Shown here piece by piece: positions 47,201 to 58,339 of a stretch of 64,000 nt of DNA (position 1 is its first letter; each line of letters starts with the position of its first letter). The notes under the pieces are model-generated. The model had not been told where the DNA came from and made no database searches. It saw only the letters and a program-made list of their open reading frames with translations. The DNA is taken from positions 49,587,501 through 49,651,500 of the forward strand of contig NC_065886.2 in the NCBI RefSeq assembly GCF_932274485.2. The letters are read 5' to 3'. Both the position numbers and the translations under genes were made by a program. Source of the stretch: Patella vulgata. Its lineage: Eukaryota > Mollusca > Gastropoda > Patellidae.

Positions 47201-49232
47201 CTGATAATTTATCATCCTAAGGTCATACAAAAGACACATTCTGATAAATAACTTCTAGTTTCAAGAAGAAATGTTCAGTTTGTAAGAGACAATATGGACA
47301 AGCAGTAATCAATAAGGATGAATTTATTTATGAAATAAAACAAATAGGTCATGCAGACCTTTTCCAGTGATGTGTGGTATTAAGAAACCAGATTTTTTAT
47401 ATGTCCTAATATGGTCTCTGTATTCATGCTTTCTATTAATAGTAACAAGTCAAGAGTAAATAAATAGATGACAATTATTCATTACTGGCATATTTCACAC
47501 TGATCAGTAGTGAATAATCGCTAGTCTGTTACAATCACTGATAGGATTCTAGAACATTTTATTTAAGCATTAGAAAAATTATTAAAGATGTTTCAAGTAT
47601 ATGTAGGTAAAAAATATTTCCTATTTAGTGTAAATGGGTATGTAAAATTACTAAAAGGCAGCATTCTGCCCGGACCAGTAGTGTCTTGTGTAAACAATAA
47701 ACGTGCCATTAAGCCTGTGATTGACGCTGTGTGATGGGATGTCACATGATATTAGTCTTCGTAATACCTCTGTGAAACAAATTGGGCACATTTATCTGTC
47801 TATGAAGTATCTACCAATCAAATTGTTTATCACTCATCTTAACCTAAGTCGAAAAAACTTATTATCAAACTATACTTGTCACAGTATTAATGTAATGAAA
47901 ATGAAACTGTACAACCATCCCAACTCAATTAGAAACAGAGTTTTGGGGTTCTAAAGTCTTGACCACCTATTAAATTGCTCATTTCTGCTTAATATCAACA
48001 GAAAATGATTGTCATCAAACTCAGTCAAGACATTCACATAACGAACATCTACACCAAGTTTGAACATTCTACCTCAATTTGAAGCAGAGTTATTATGCCC
48101 CAAAAGTCTCACCCATTGAAATTGCTTATCTCTAAGCATAAAATGTTCATCATGGAACTCAGTGAAGATATTTCACCTAGTGAACATCTACACTTAGTTT
48201 GAACATTCTGTACTATCTCTAGTGTTGAAAATCGGATCAAGATTTGTGATCCGAATACTTTTGTTTGCTATCCGAATACTATTCGTCGGATAATTCGGAA
48301 ACGTAAAATTCTTGAACAAAATCACATCAAAAGTTCATATACTCATAATTTCTTACTTATTTCAATGTTTATGAGTGTCTGTGTATGCCGAGTATGAAAT
48401 CTTACTTTCGATTTGCAAATTGTTTGAGCCGCGAAGAAAAAAACGTGCCTACCTTTAGCCGCAATTATTAAGACTATTCATGATATCCAAAAAAATCAAC
48501 GAGGTGAATAAATTTGTGTATAACTACCCCCTGTAATCTGCGGCTGTCCCACTTATCATTTTTGCTCAATCAACACGAATGAAAAAAGTAAAATAAAAAC
48601 ATCTAACATTTATTCCGCCAAGGTCGTTTGCCTCATTCTGATAATCTACTGCTATTGAACCAATCAGTAAGTGAGAATATATACGTGACCTAGGTTGTTA
48701 TGAATAGTATTAAATTACATTGCGGGAAGTCTAAACACAGTGTTAACTTGTATCCCGTAAACCCAAGAAGTAGCTTCTATCTAGCGTAAACCAGCGCGAG
48801 GAATGAATGAATATTTTTTTATTTAGACTACTGTTTTCGTTGCACTGCATTAATATTTTTATTAGTTACTATCGCTAAATAATACGTGTGATATTAACAT
48901 TTATGCTCAAAGCTGCGTACGTGATCAATAGCATTGAGGAAAATTTCAAAGTAATCAGATGTAAAAAAGGCTAAATATAGAGCATAGGGAATGTCAGAAT
49001 ATTTTGTAAAGAATAGTAAACGGATAGTAAAATGATTCGGATAACCCTTATTTTGTATCTGTTAACGGATATCCGAATAGTAGTTTCAACACTAACTATC
49101 TCAATTAAAAGTCGAGTTATTGTGTTCAATCTTAAAAAGAAGGAAACTATAACAATTACAGGGAGACAAAACACATCCTACCTTTCTATTTACTTCCCCT
49201 GTTAAACCAAATGCTGTTGGCCTGTAAGCCAT
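44203..49232 (-). CDS. TAGLN: Transgelin / calponin-like actin-binding protein (muscle protein 20 type)
   Basis: Five coding exons are read on the minus strand: 49232-49182, 47026-46946, 46270-46197, 45320-45113 and 44385-44203. All have AG/GT borders, and the phases fit (0,0,2,0), giving 198 residues, the usual transgelin length. The start is MAYRPTAFGLTGEVNRK, then IRDKYDSDLEQDARLWIEAI. The calponin-homology domain (about residues 22-131) includes FRLALKDGVVLCELMNAIQP, KINTSSMPFKQMENI, FLKAIEDYGV, DLYEKNQNMTQVVNTLHALG. One calponin repeat near the C-terminus reads GLQMGTNTGASQRGMNFGKA. Such proteins bind and bundle F-actin in muscle and other cells. An acceptor (TTTTATAG) 9 bases before the ATG implies a non-coding first exon farther upstream. 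The introns hold SINEs and satellites, and intron 1 a hAT-like element. Confidence 0.95.
44450..44790 (-). mobile_element. SINE family 1, full length, in a transgelin-like intron
   Basis: On the minus strand it reads GTCACGGTGGCTCAGTGAGT (tRNA-like A box), GGTTCAGGGTTCGATCC (B box), TTGTCAGTGGTGAAGGACAG, then a diverged body, GTCTTCATTAGCCCAATCGG and GGACGTTAAACCCTATTTCT. It is the best-preserved head of the family in the window and lies between exons 4 and 5. Confidence 0.9.
45683..45960 (+). repeat. Satellite-type block, GGCTAAAGTGAATATCC core
   Basis: It starts ATATATTGTCGTGGACCCCG, then CTCTAGAGGCTAAAGTGAAT, AAGGTCATGAGACGAAGAAG, CCAATAATTACTGCCCGAGT and CACTTTGAAAATTCTTGTGG. It is the same family as 38190-38560 and lies in a transgelin-like intron. 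Confidence 0.65.
46571..46848 (-). mobile_element. SINE family 2, nearly full length
   Basis: It runs on the minus strand from a C-run (G-run) and the GGATGGCCGAATGGTTAGC head to GGACGTTAAACCACATTTAT; the CT tail is degraded. Flanking ACCAATATAAA(A)G at 46558-46570 and 46849-46860 is the target duplication. It lies in the intron between transgelin-like exons 2 and 3. Confidence 0.9.
47795..48211 (+). repeat. Diverged units of the 39590 array family
   Basis: About three units contain CTACCAATCAAATTGTTTAT, TGCTTAATATCAACAGAAAA, AACATCTACACCAAGTTTGA and ACATTCTACCTCAATTTGAA. They are older relatives of the 146-bp array. The last unit is interrupted at 48212 by the hAT-like element and resumes at 49095 (ACTATCTCAATTAAAAGTCG). 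Confidence 0.7.
48220..49094. mobile_element. Non-autonomous hAT-like element in transgelin-like intron 1
   Basis: The ends TAGTGTTGAAA and (inverse) TAGTGTTGAAACTA are inverted repeats. An exact 8-bp duplication, ACTATCTC, flanks it (48212-48219 and 49095-49102). CGAATACTATTCG and GGATATCCGAATAGTA subterminal motifs lie near the ends. It has no transposase. It is nested in the older satellite units. Confidence 0.9.
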
Positions 49233-49318
49233 ATTGTTTCTCTATAAAACAAGTAAAAATTAAAAAAATAATCCTGGTTATTCCTTGTATCTTAATACAT
49301 GTAATAACATCAATATAA

Positions 49319-49530
49319 CATCCACTCGCCACAAACTAGGCCATTTTGGGACTAACATATGGTTCAATTTTATTTCAATAATTTGCTCGCGCGTAGGGGT
49401 TTTAGTAGTGGGAGGAAACTGGAGGTTGGACAGGCGACCCTACTCCTTGCGAGGTACAACCAGGGAATCAAAACCATGCCAGATGACTCAATGACAGACC
49501 TTATATATGATACCATTCAGCAATCCAACC
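49319..49530 (-). mobile_element. SINE family 2, diverged copy
   Basis: On the minus strand it includes GGTTTTGATTCCCTGGTTGT, GTAGGGTCGCCTGTCCAACC and ATATGTTAGTCCCAAAATGG. It is missing a stretch in the middle (CCTCCGGGTCC region), and the head is decayed. It lies upstream of the first transgelin-like coding exon. Confidence 0.85.
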
Positions 49531-50631
49531 CGCCAAATCCGAAAGAAAGGCATCTAGCTTGCTAGGGGCAAACAAAGACAACAAATATTGTTAAAATCAA
49601 TAAATGATAAACATGATTTGTCAGTCAGCCATTTTGATGAATTATTACCAACATGGAAATCAAGATTTTGCCAAAAGAAAATGCTAGTTTCAGCTGGCCT
49701 TAATAACCATCACATGCAATGTACTTACTAACGTTAAAGACAGATATATTCTCTTGTATTAAAAAGCACGTTACTGTTCAGTATTAAACTCTATTTTGAT
49801 TTATTTACTGTGCAAATACACCTGAAAAATAGAAAAGTAACCAGTTAGTTTTACAAATTATAGAAAAGAGGGTCAAAATATGAATTTGCCAATAGGGCTT
49901 TTTCAGCGCCTTTATGAAACTTAAAATAAATGGTTTTAAAATACTGATAATTGAAGCAGGAAAAAAAAAAGACAAATTTTTTGTTATATTCCGTTTATTT
50001 AATGTCCTTCACTCGCCAAATCTGAGTAGGCCTACTTTATGCCAAAACTGAGTAGGCCAAATTTAAAAGCTGCTGTAAAACATGTAGAGATAATATAAGA
50101 TCAATTTTATTGTATAAAATCGTCCAAGGGGAGCAGCATACAATTACACAAATTACATTAATACAGTACAACGAATACTGTATCTACTATTTATAGACAG
50201 TCATGACTTGGCAGACTGAAGACTAGGGTCTCAAGATCTAGGGAGCCTCCAGCTTTACACAAGTATGTTCAAAACACACTTTCATTTTGTTCTTGTCGTG
50301 AAGGTGGGGGTTTGGGAGGGTGCTTACAGTGTGGAATAGCAAAGGACCTCTCTTAATCTAAATCCGATACTACCCACGGTGGATCACTCAGTACGTAGCT
50401 GTGATTTGGAAATTATTATTACCATAATATTAGGCCTACTGCTAGTATAATCATATCATTATTTATTACAAAGGAATTCTTGATTCTTTGTTTCGCATTG
50501 CATTTACTTATTATATATTGACTAGTAATAGTAGCATAGAAATGAATTAGAAAACAAGCATAGGCCTACCCATTTGAACGAAACAACTAATAATAGTAAT
50601 AATCCACTCGATTTTGACTTAAAACAATAGA
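49531..50631. other. No recognised gene
   Basis: This should contain 5' non-coding sequence of the transgelin-like gene. A stretch at 50085-50160 resembles 27800-27900. No exon could be fixed. Confidence 0.35.
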
Positions 50632-50838
50632 GTGTACTATGAGGGAAATTTTGCCTGTGCAGCGGGACTATGGCCTACTCTTATATCGAATTCCAACTGT
50701 GTACATGGGACCTTGGTTTTTTGTCCCATCCAAATGACTAGACAGCTGTCTTTGTCAGGCCCTCGATCCAGCACCACTGGCACTGACATGAGGAAACCAC
50801 GTCAGAAAATCCTGATGAACTTTCTAGGCCAATGCAAT
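50632..50838 (-). mobile_element. SINE family 1, partial
   Basis: On the minus strand: TTCATCAGGATTTTCTGACG, CAGTGGTGCTGGATCGAGGG, GGATGGGACAAAAAACCAAG, CAGTTGGAATTCGATATAAG and CAAAATTTCCCTCATAGTAC. The tRNA-like head and the 3' tail are both missing. Confidence 0.82.
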
Positions 50839-51759
50839 AATATGTATAGTGTCAGTGATTTGGTAACTTCCCGGAAGTTGATAATACCAAGATATCTTTG
50901 ACAAATTTCTCCCAAACTTGACCGTATTGGTGAGTTGCATGAACTCAAGTACATTTATGGCTCCCCCAAATTCATGCATATTCTTGGAGTGCAGGTGCTG
51001 TACGTTGGCCTATAGTTGAATTGCGGAAGTGAGGGCAGAGATTCGCTTAATTAGTAGAACAGTTGATTAATATTAATTAATGTATGTTCCTTCCTTCATT
51101 TGGCCGATCATAAGGCGTGAATCATTTACTAAACATGTTCCTCAATATATGCTTGAAATGGTCTGCAACAACGACAACACAAAGCATGGAACATAACAAT
51201 CAATGCATGAATCATAATTTCAATTTCTACACTCCCAATTCAATAACATTTTTCAGCAGACCGCAAAAACTTTCCGTAGAAAAGTAGGTCTATTGTTTCG
51301 TCGCCTGACATTATTACAACACCAAATTTAACTTTCTTTTTTATTTTGACCACTGTAAAATAGTTTGTATTGTACATATAAATATAAACTAACCTGATAT
51401 GGTATTAATATAAACCGCACTCGGCAGATAATATGAACCAAGTTTTTAAACGTCCTTATCAGCCACTAGACTATAGCAGGATGTCACCTCTGGAATGTAA
51501 CACGGTCATGGTGTCACAGGAAAGACCGTCCAGGAGATATTTCGTACCAATTACTCAATTGTCTGAGATAGTTCGTACCCATGCAAAATGTTCGGCCACC
51601 AACATGTTACGAAGATACTGTTGAAATGAAATCGGGTTTAGGGTCCTACACTGTACCGACTGAGATAAAAGACAGGTATAGATAGATGTATATAAATATA
51701 TAAGATATTTATTACATAAAACACATAAAATAAAATTATTGGTTATTTTTGGCTTTATA
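50839..51759. other. No recognised gene
   Basis: A 63-codon open frame at 51433-51624 has no family resemblance I can name and no splice support. The rest is AT-rich. Confidence 0.35.
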
Positions 51760-52085
51760 TGGGTAGCACGATTTACCCAAATTCACCCAAACCACCATTA
51801 TTTCAACTTGCCCCTCAAAATGCGAGTTCCAGACAAGTTTGGAAGTTGTAACCAAATCCCACCATTATTTTAATTCGTATCACAATTTATATCGATGGTT
51901 AAATACCTCTCTTTATGCTAAATGGTCATTTTGAAAATAAAATCGTAACTTTTTTGTGTCATAATTCCCCCTGAAAATGCGATTTACAAGTTCTAACCAA
52001 AGAACATAACTTGTGTATTACACGAAATCGCTTGCTGGGAAATTGAATTTTGAGGGACATTTTAAAACAAAAACGTTGCGATTTT
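51760..52085. repeat. Copy of the repeat flanking the LINE
   Basis: GTAGCACGATTTACCCAAAT, CATTATTTCAACTTGCCCCT and CAAAATGCGAGTTCCAGACA occur, followed by an inverted version (GGGAAATTGAATTTTGAGGG), so the block is roughly palindromic overall. It is related to 24507-24605 and 26657-27000. Confidence 0.55.
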
Positions 52086-52129
52086 GAAGTAGCCAAGTCT
52101 CTAACTGAATATCATCCAAAGTCTTCGAC

Positions 52130-52565
52130 ATTGAAAACACGAATTATTTGTCAATTTAAATCAACATTGGTGTTATCGTATCGTGAAAAGATGAGCTTCT
52201 GATATCCAATATTTAAGACAAAATAAACATTTTCCAATTGGTGCACGAATCGTGTACCATAATGCGTTTCAGCGCTATTTGTAATAAAGGACTCGAAGAA
52301 CGAGGCTAGACATTCCACAAGTCATGTCAAACGATGAGGCCATATTCTTATCTGGGAGCATGCGCAATAAATACTATCGGTGTAGATTGGAATAACCAGA
52401 CTCTAGAGATTGCCATTCGATTGACACTTCTGGCGTATTTCGCCGAACATAACTGATTTGAAATTAGAGTAAAAACGGAAACGATTAAATGTAAATCAGT
52501 TGATATACATTCATATTACATTATTATATGCGTTGCGACCCATTTGTGTCAATTTCTTTAAATTA
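52130..52565 (+). repeat. Dispersed repeat, copy 1 (partner at 55488)
   Basis: TTCGACATTGAAAACACGAA, GAACGAGGCTAGA, ACGGAAACGATTAAATGTAA and TATGCGTTGCGACCCATTTG are shared with 55488-55803 in the same order. Confidence 0.65.
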
Positions 52566-52884
52566 AAAATGACAATTTGGAACAAATAACAGTACATTAT
52601 CAAATATACATGTATAGATATAAATGAATATTATTAGAATTATTTGAACTTGTTCAGTTATATTAGGGATAACCATAAAACAGAGAGCGGCTGGTTGAAA
52701 TATAATCGACTATGATGCACCCGTTGTAATTAATATAAGTATGGGCGCCCAAGAGATCGCCAATACATCAGCCATATTTTAGGATACAGACACTTGTAAA
52801 TTAATTCATTATGACTAATTCTAGACTTACAGATATTAGTATTTATGGTATTGACAGGCAGTTCGGCTATTAGATATGGATAAG

Positions 52885-53178
52885 GGGGTCACGGTGGCTA
52901 AGTGGGTAAGACGCTGGCTCGCTAGCCTTGATTGGCCGAGAAAGTTCATCCAGATTTTCCGGCATGGCCCCCCCTTGTTAGTGATGCAAGACGGAGGGCC
53001 TGACAAGGACAGCTGTCTAGTCGTTCGGATAGGACGAAAAACCGAGGTCCCGTGTACACATTGGCGTGCACGTAAAAGATCCCTTGACAGTTGGAATTCG
53101 ATATAAGAGTAGGCCCTCATAGCACACTGTATGGCGTTAGCCCGTCTTCATTAGCCCAGTTCGGAGCAGAACAGTAGG
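52885..53178 (+). mobile_element. SINE family 1, with head
   Basis: The tRNA-like head GTCACGGTGGCTAAGTGGGT is followed by GAAAGTTCATCCAGATTTTC, GGGCCTGACAAGGACAGCTG, CGTGCACGTAAAAGATCCCT, CAGTTGGAATTCGATATAAG, and a short internal deletion before CCTCATAGCACACTGTATGG. It ends GGAGCAGAACAGTAGG. It is the cleanest family consensus in the window. Confidence 0.92.
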
Positions 53179-53534
53179 TTAAGGTTTATTTTGGAAGCGT
53201 GAGCAGGTCTCTACATCGTCAGAGATGAGCACATCCTTAAAATATTTTATTATATCATTTTCAATAATATCAAACAGGTTGATGTGTTTTGTTAGATTGC
53301 CAAATAGATGAATTTTGTGATGGGATATATATATATTGAGGCAAGAAAAATATATTTTATAAATTTTAAGCCAGATTATTTCCCCATCCTTTGAGTCTAC
53401 CACTGTAATCCCTGACGACAACTTGCCCCCCCCCCCCCATTCTCGTTTGGGATGTGGCAACCAGATCTTTGACCTGTCCTACTGAACGTAAATCCAGGAA
53501 ATCCGTGAAAATGTCATTAAAGGAACTAATTACG

Positions 53535-53606
53535 ACGTTTCGTAACACACGCCGGTAACGTATTCAAATTCATGACAAATATACATCTGCATGTGTTACG
53601 AAACGT
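53535..53606. repeat. Perfect 15-bp inverted repeat next to the Tc1-type element
   Basis: ACGTTTCGTAACACA (53535-53549) is mirrored by TGTGTTACGAAACGT (53592-53606) with 42 bases between. The right arm abuts the transposon end. Confidence 0.65.
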
Positions 53607-54301
53607 TTTTATATACTCTTCAGTAGGGGATATTCAGAAACAATACAAAACTGCGGAAATACACTGCTGTTTTTATTAGAGGTAACAAATAACAGGCCAA
53701 TTGCCTACACATGAACATAAACAGTTCATATGGGCGGCTTATCTAACGGCCCCATTTCACTCGCAAAGAGATACACCGTCAAAAGTGAAAATGGACGTTT
53801 TATGATTTTTGTCTTAATAATGAGTAATTGCTCCACCAATCCTCAGACATTCAGCAATTCGTCGTGGCATGCTCCTAATCAACCGTCCAATCACGATTTG
53901 GGACAATCTGACCCACTACTCTTGCAGTGCCACGGCCAATTTTTGCAGTGTTGTCGGTTGACGTCGACGAACACGTCTCCCGATCAAACACACTAAAGCA
54001 AAGATACGCTAAACAGTAAATCGTATGCAAGAACCGATAGGAAAACAAACATAAATAGATAAACCAGCACGCGGCAGTTTTCATCAACCCTTCCTTGAAG
54101 TGTCAAATTTGACAATGAACCCCTCCCACGTGTATGGCGCTATTGCGTGTCGCGTGTTCAGCTCAGTGGTTCTGTTGGCGATAAGTTCTTCATCTGTGAA
54201 CATACTCTCAAAGCATGCTAAGTGTCCACATGCCAATTTATCATATCACAACCTGCATAGATATTTGCATTTCAATATCCCCTACTTTTTTAAGAGTATA
54301 T
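53607..54301 (-). mobile_element. Deleted Tc1/mariner-type transposon (copy 2)
   Basis: The ends TATATACTCTTCAGTAGGGG and (inverse) TATATACTCTTAAAAAAGTA are inverted repeats. The length (0.69 kb) equals copy 1 without its SINE. On the minus strand the transposase C-terminal stretch is recognisable but diverged, with LIRSMPRRIAECLRIGG-like sequence near 53825-53880. The two copies share the same internal structure, so the deletion predates their spread. Confidence 0.8.
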
Positions 54302-55487
54302 AACAGAGAAGTAGTTATATCCATACATATGTTGTGCTTTGTTATGGATAGATTAGAACGGTTCGGCCATAATGAATGGATAGTCCAGACTTTGTTTATT
54401 TGTTTATTATGTTAACAACGATAGCAATGGCAACCAAGGCTACACCAGTGAAGTAATTTGACTGAAATATTCATCATATTCCCGTTTCATTATCTATTTT
54501 TTTAACTATTATAGCGAGAACTGTCAGCTTTTTATTTAATCTTACATAATGCCCAGAGTCGTAGATATCGATTTTGCAGAATTCTGATGATCAGAAAAGA
54601 CTTATACGCATGGGATTTCATGTTATTTATTAATAATTTTGCAAGAACGTACAAACTGTGAATATGTGACAACACAAAATTTACATGGACCTATCTTCTA
54701 TATACTGTTGTGGTGAATAAATAAATTAGCAAAGATATGTACTCATATTTTCATGAAGCGTCCGCACTTGGTCAAGTTTGACCACCGATCGGCATTTTGT
54801 CAAGATCGACCGTTCTATGAATCATTCTGGGCCGGTTTTTGGCATATTTTGACCAATTAACCAAATTGGGCCTCGCACTAGAAAGGGGCACCGCAGCTCA
54901 CCAACTTAAAAATTGTCCAGGCAATCTGGCAATCTGGCAACAGGGCTGCCAGGTGTGGCTATTTCAGGTATTAATCATAATCAATTACATACTAATTGTG
55001 AAGTAAAGCATATTTGGCCTTAAATATGAATGAATATAGGCATATAGTTAAAGTTATTCATATCTTGCAATGTATTCATATCCTGTAACTTCGGGACTCC
55101 CACATTGGGCTCCGCATTGTCTGCAACCGGCCCTGGAATCATTCCGAAAATTATGCTGTTCGCGAGGTTTATGCTGAATATTTCTGGCAATGTGATTGAA
55201 AGTGGGCATAACGTGAACATACTCGGCTCAAATTTAAATAATAAAATTCGCAGTATTTTAGTTTCGTTTGGTTTTGAGCCTAAGGAATATAAAAACTATA
55301 GTATAGGAAACTTCAAAAGGTATTTTAATTGAGATTTATCACATTGTGGAGACCGGAGTTCGACGTCTGGGGTTCATAAGTTCATCATATCATCCGCAAA
55401 TGAACTAGCCTAATTGACCTTATAATATGGCCCAATTTAATCGTAATGTCTTAAAACCTAATAGAAACTACGTGAACCTTTGACGCG
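54302..55487. other. No recognised gene
   Basis: An open frame at 55105-55332 and short frames near 54215 have no recognisable family. Nothing else was identified. Confidence 0.35.
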
Positions 55488-55803
55488 TATTCTGATATCC
55501 AATCAAAGCAATCATTACGTATACAGATTAAAATAGCTAATATAAGTCTTTAACTCAATATCATTCACAGTCTTCGAGAGCCATTGTTAATAACGCGACT
55601 CGATGAACGAGGCTAAATGTATCCCAGGGGAGAGAATACCAATGACGTCTATAATAATAAATTATAGACGTCATTGGAAAATACTAACGAACACAACTGA
55701 TCAGAAATTACAGTAAAAACAGAAACGATTGATTGTAAATCAATTTATATACATTCATATTAGATTTTTATATGCGTTGCGACCCATTTGTGTCCATTTC
55801 TAG
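55488..55803 (+). repeat. Dispersed repeat, copy 2 (partner at 52130)
   Basis: It shares TCTTCGAGAGCCATTGTTAA-like, GATGAACGAGGCTAAA, GTAAAAACAGAAACGATTGA and TATGCGTTGCGACCCATTTG blocks with 52130-52565. It contains the perfect hairpin at 55639-55677. Confidence 0.65.
55639..55677. repeat. Perfect 17-bp hairpin
   Basis: CCAATGACGTCTATAAT is followed by a 5-base loop, AATAA, and the exact inverse ATTATAGACGTCATTGG. Each arm contains TGACGTC. Confidence 0.9.
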
Positions 55804-56169
55804 ATGCCAACTATTAAATAATTAGTTCCTTTAAGTATTTGGGATTTTTCCCTTCCATTTTGTCATTGTTAGTTTACCTCATTAATTCATTTAGTCGCAG
55901 ATGCATTTTGAGACCTACTGCAGTGACTGCATTTATTTTGAGACAGACTATTTTTTACCACATTTACGTGTCTCATAATGCCCCTGTAAAGTTATTCTTT
56001 CTTATTTTGGCATTTTATGTTTTATACTTTATGTCAGTCACAAACTATATGTGCTATTTAATAAATACAAAGTTAGGGCACAAGTCCTAATTGTTTCTAC
56101 AAAACAGAACAAGCGGTTGTTATACACGATACTCCCTAGCTACGAGAACGTAGCTAAAAACGTTGAGTA

Positions 56170-56543
56170 AAGCTCGGTTCATACTACATCCGTATCCATA
56201 AACGCATCCGTATCCGCGTTTTGCCGCTCAAATAGAAAACGCGAAAACGTCCGGCTTTCAAGGCTGAATTGTCTGTCAAAGAATTATTTTCTATTTGGGG
56301 AGATGATGTAATAAGGGGAAAGTACTCGCTGATTGGCTAAAGCTCGGCTCACTAGCCGAAATGCCGGACACACTTTACAAAAAAACGCTCTGGGAGCAAT
56401 CAATCCGGCTTAACGGACGCAGTTGTTTTTGTGCGCAATACGTGTCGGATTCTATTTCAACCCTTTCTCTAAAAATGACTAAAGTATACCAGTACGTATT
56501 CACGCACGTATTTACAGATACGGATGTGGTATGAACGGACCTT
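56170..56543. mobile_element. Inverted-repeat element (MITE) with TA flanks
   Basis: The ends AAGCTCGGTTCATACTACAT and (inverse) AAGGTCCGTTCATACCACAT continue as inverted repeats for about 40 bp (CCGTATCC against CCGTATCT). TA lies outside both ends. It has no coding capacity. A Tc1/mariner or PIF-type origin is possible. Confidence 0.75.
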
Positions 56544-56816
56544 TATACTGACATGAGGTTTGTTATCAAAAGAGATGGGCAGAGATTCACAAGCTAAAAA
56601 AAAAAAGAGAAAAAGAAGAAGCGATTTTTCGTACCATCAGGGGTCATAATAGTATAATACAAGTATAACTCAAAAATAATACCTTGTAAATCCAAAATGC
56701 TGAATTTGGTAACATAAAATAACAATTTAGTTGAAGACCCTTCTGTTAGCTATTTTGTGCCAAAATCAGGTTTCACGCTCACTCGCGTGAAGGGAGATAA
56801 CTCGTGTATGAAATGG

Positions 56817-57265
56817 ACTAAGACTAGTAATTATTTCCCCTTATTTCATGAATGTAGTGCGAGTTATAAATAGACAATTTTTCCCTTAATTTTTTTCTCC
56901 CCTCTTCCTGCATTTTTGGGTTGACTTTTTGGTCTAGAATTGGAGAAAAGGGATCAAATTTGCAATTTCATAGCAGTTTTGGGTAATACTGATGATATTA
57001 CAGCGGAGGGATAGGGGGTGTAAAGTGTCTTTCTGCAGAGCAATCATTGTGTCGGAAGTGTGATTTTCACCCCTGTCAACTTCAAATCCGTGTAGCAAAA
57101 AATCTAAACGGTCAACCCGCTACAAAATTATGATGAGGAGATTGCCAAATGTTGTCCCCATTGTGCCTATAAAGATTGGAACCAACGGAATGTTGAGCAA
57201 AAAGCTACAGCCTGTGATGTTACAGTCATTTAACATTGAAGTCAATGCCAATGGGCAAATAATGA
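56817..57265 (+). repeat. 0.45-kb direct repeat, copy 1
   Basis: From GGACTAAGACTAGTAATTAT to GGGCAAATAAT it matches 59665-60117 with only two base substitutions and two short length differences that I can see. The two open frames on each strand are shared because the sequence is shared. The content is unrecognised. Confidence 0.85.
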
Positions 57266-57489
57266 TATAAAGAAGCATGGCCGACTCGGGATGTTCATAT
57301 TTTTTCAACGGCTTATTTCCTGAAGTTTTGAATGGAAAGTGTCAGAAATGGTAAGAATACTGCTTTTTTATTGCCCAGCAGTAAGTTTTTTGACTATTTG
57401 GTATCAAAATAGCCATGATAGGGGGTATCCGTTGGTTGAGTGTGAATTTTGGGTTGTAAATGTGTAACATTTTGTTCACAATGATATCA

Positions 57490-57885
57490 AAACATGGTTA
57501 GGTCTAAATATTAAGGCCAATTCAACTCCAGATTTGGTCTAAAGTCACGAGATGTAAACAAGACTGACCCTAACCCTAACCCAAGACCCAGTCCTTACCC
57601 TAACCCTAACCCACAATCTTGTCAAAAAGCATGTAGCCTAGGCCTAAGCCAAGACCTAGTTCTGACCCTAGCCCAAACCCACAATTGTGTCAAAAAATCA
57701 TGTGCCCTAACCCTATTTACATGTTGTAACCTTGAACCAAGTCTGCAGTTGGCCTTAACATTTAGACCTAACATGTTTTTGACATCATACAATGAAATGT
57801 TAACATGTACACTCCAAAATTCACACCTGTGTGACTTTTGACCAAACATGCAGTTGGCCTTAATATTTAGACCGAACCTCAAAAC
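57490..57885. mobile_element. Inverted-repeat element with CCCTAA-like core
   Basis: GGTCTAAATATTAAGGCCAA near 57500 is mirrored by TTGGCCTTAATATTTAGACC near 57853. The core has CCCTAACCCTAACCC twice in degenerate context, plus a third internal GGCCTTAACATTTAGACC. It is related to 27001-27202. This is a dispersed element, not a telomere. Confidence 0.7.
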
Positions 57886-58339
57886 ATGGCATCTACCTTT
57901 GAGATTGGCTTAGACTTATGTGACACTCAAGGTTTACTTTTTTACTGATTGTTAACTTGTTTCTTTTTGGAGGGCCAGTGACGGGCTGTTCGCGAGAAAT
58001 AAAGAGGTTTATTTCTATTTCCAATTGAAACCATATTTTGTTCTTATTTTCTCACTGTTTTTTATTGCATATTTATCCCCAGCCTCCTATCATTTCAGGT
58101 GCCAGGGCAATGTTTCATAGAGTGGAATGATTGACCTCAACACAAGTATTAAAAAAAAAAGAAGCAAAACAGGTGAGATAAATGTGCATTTCATACACTT
58201 TAAGAAGTACATCCAACCTCATCCCCACTTCTGCTCACTAATAGTAATGGGCTGGAAATTTGGTACTGCACAGGCCTGTCTTCTCCCCTTGACATTTAAC
58301 TGAATGACAGAATTCCACATTTTGACCATTTTCTGGATG

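Noticed and set aside
53179-53548. Two overlapping minus-strand open frames of 60-93 codons
   Set aside because: They contain a low-complexity Gly run from a C-homopolymer and no recognisable domain. They lie between a SINE and an inverted repeat.
55105-55332. 75-codon open frame
   Set aside because: No recognisable motif, no splice evidence, and an overlapping open frame on the other strand; left as unassigned.
57575-57720. CCCTAA runs as a chromosome end or fusion point
   Set aside because: The runs are degenerate, short, flanked by inverted ends, and have a relative at 27040. They belong to a dispersed element.
57622-57882. 86-codon open frame on the minus strand
   Set aside because: It lies wholly inside the CCCTAA-bearing inverted-repeat element, and its GLN(I/V)KANC repeats are translations of that element's repeated ends.
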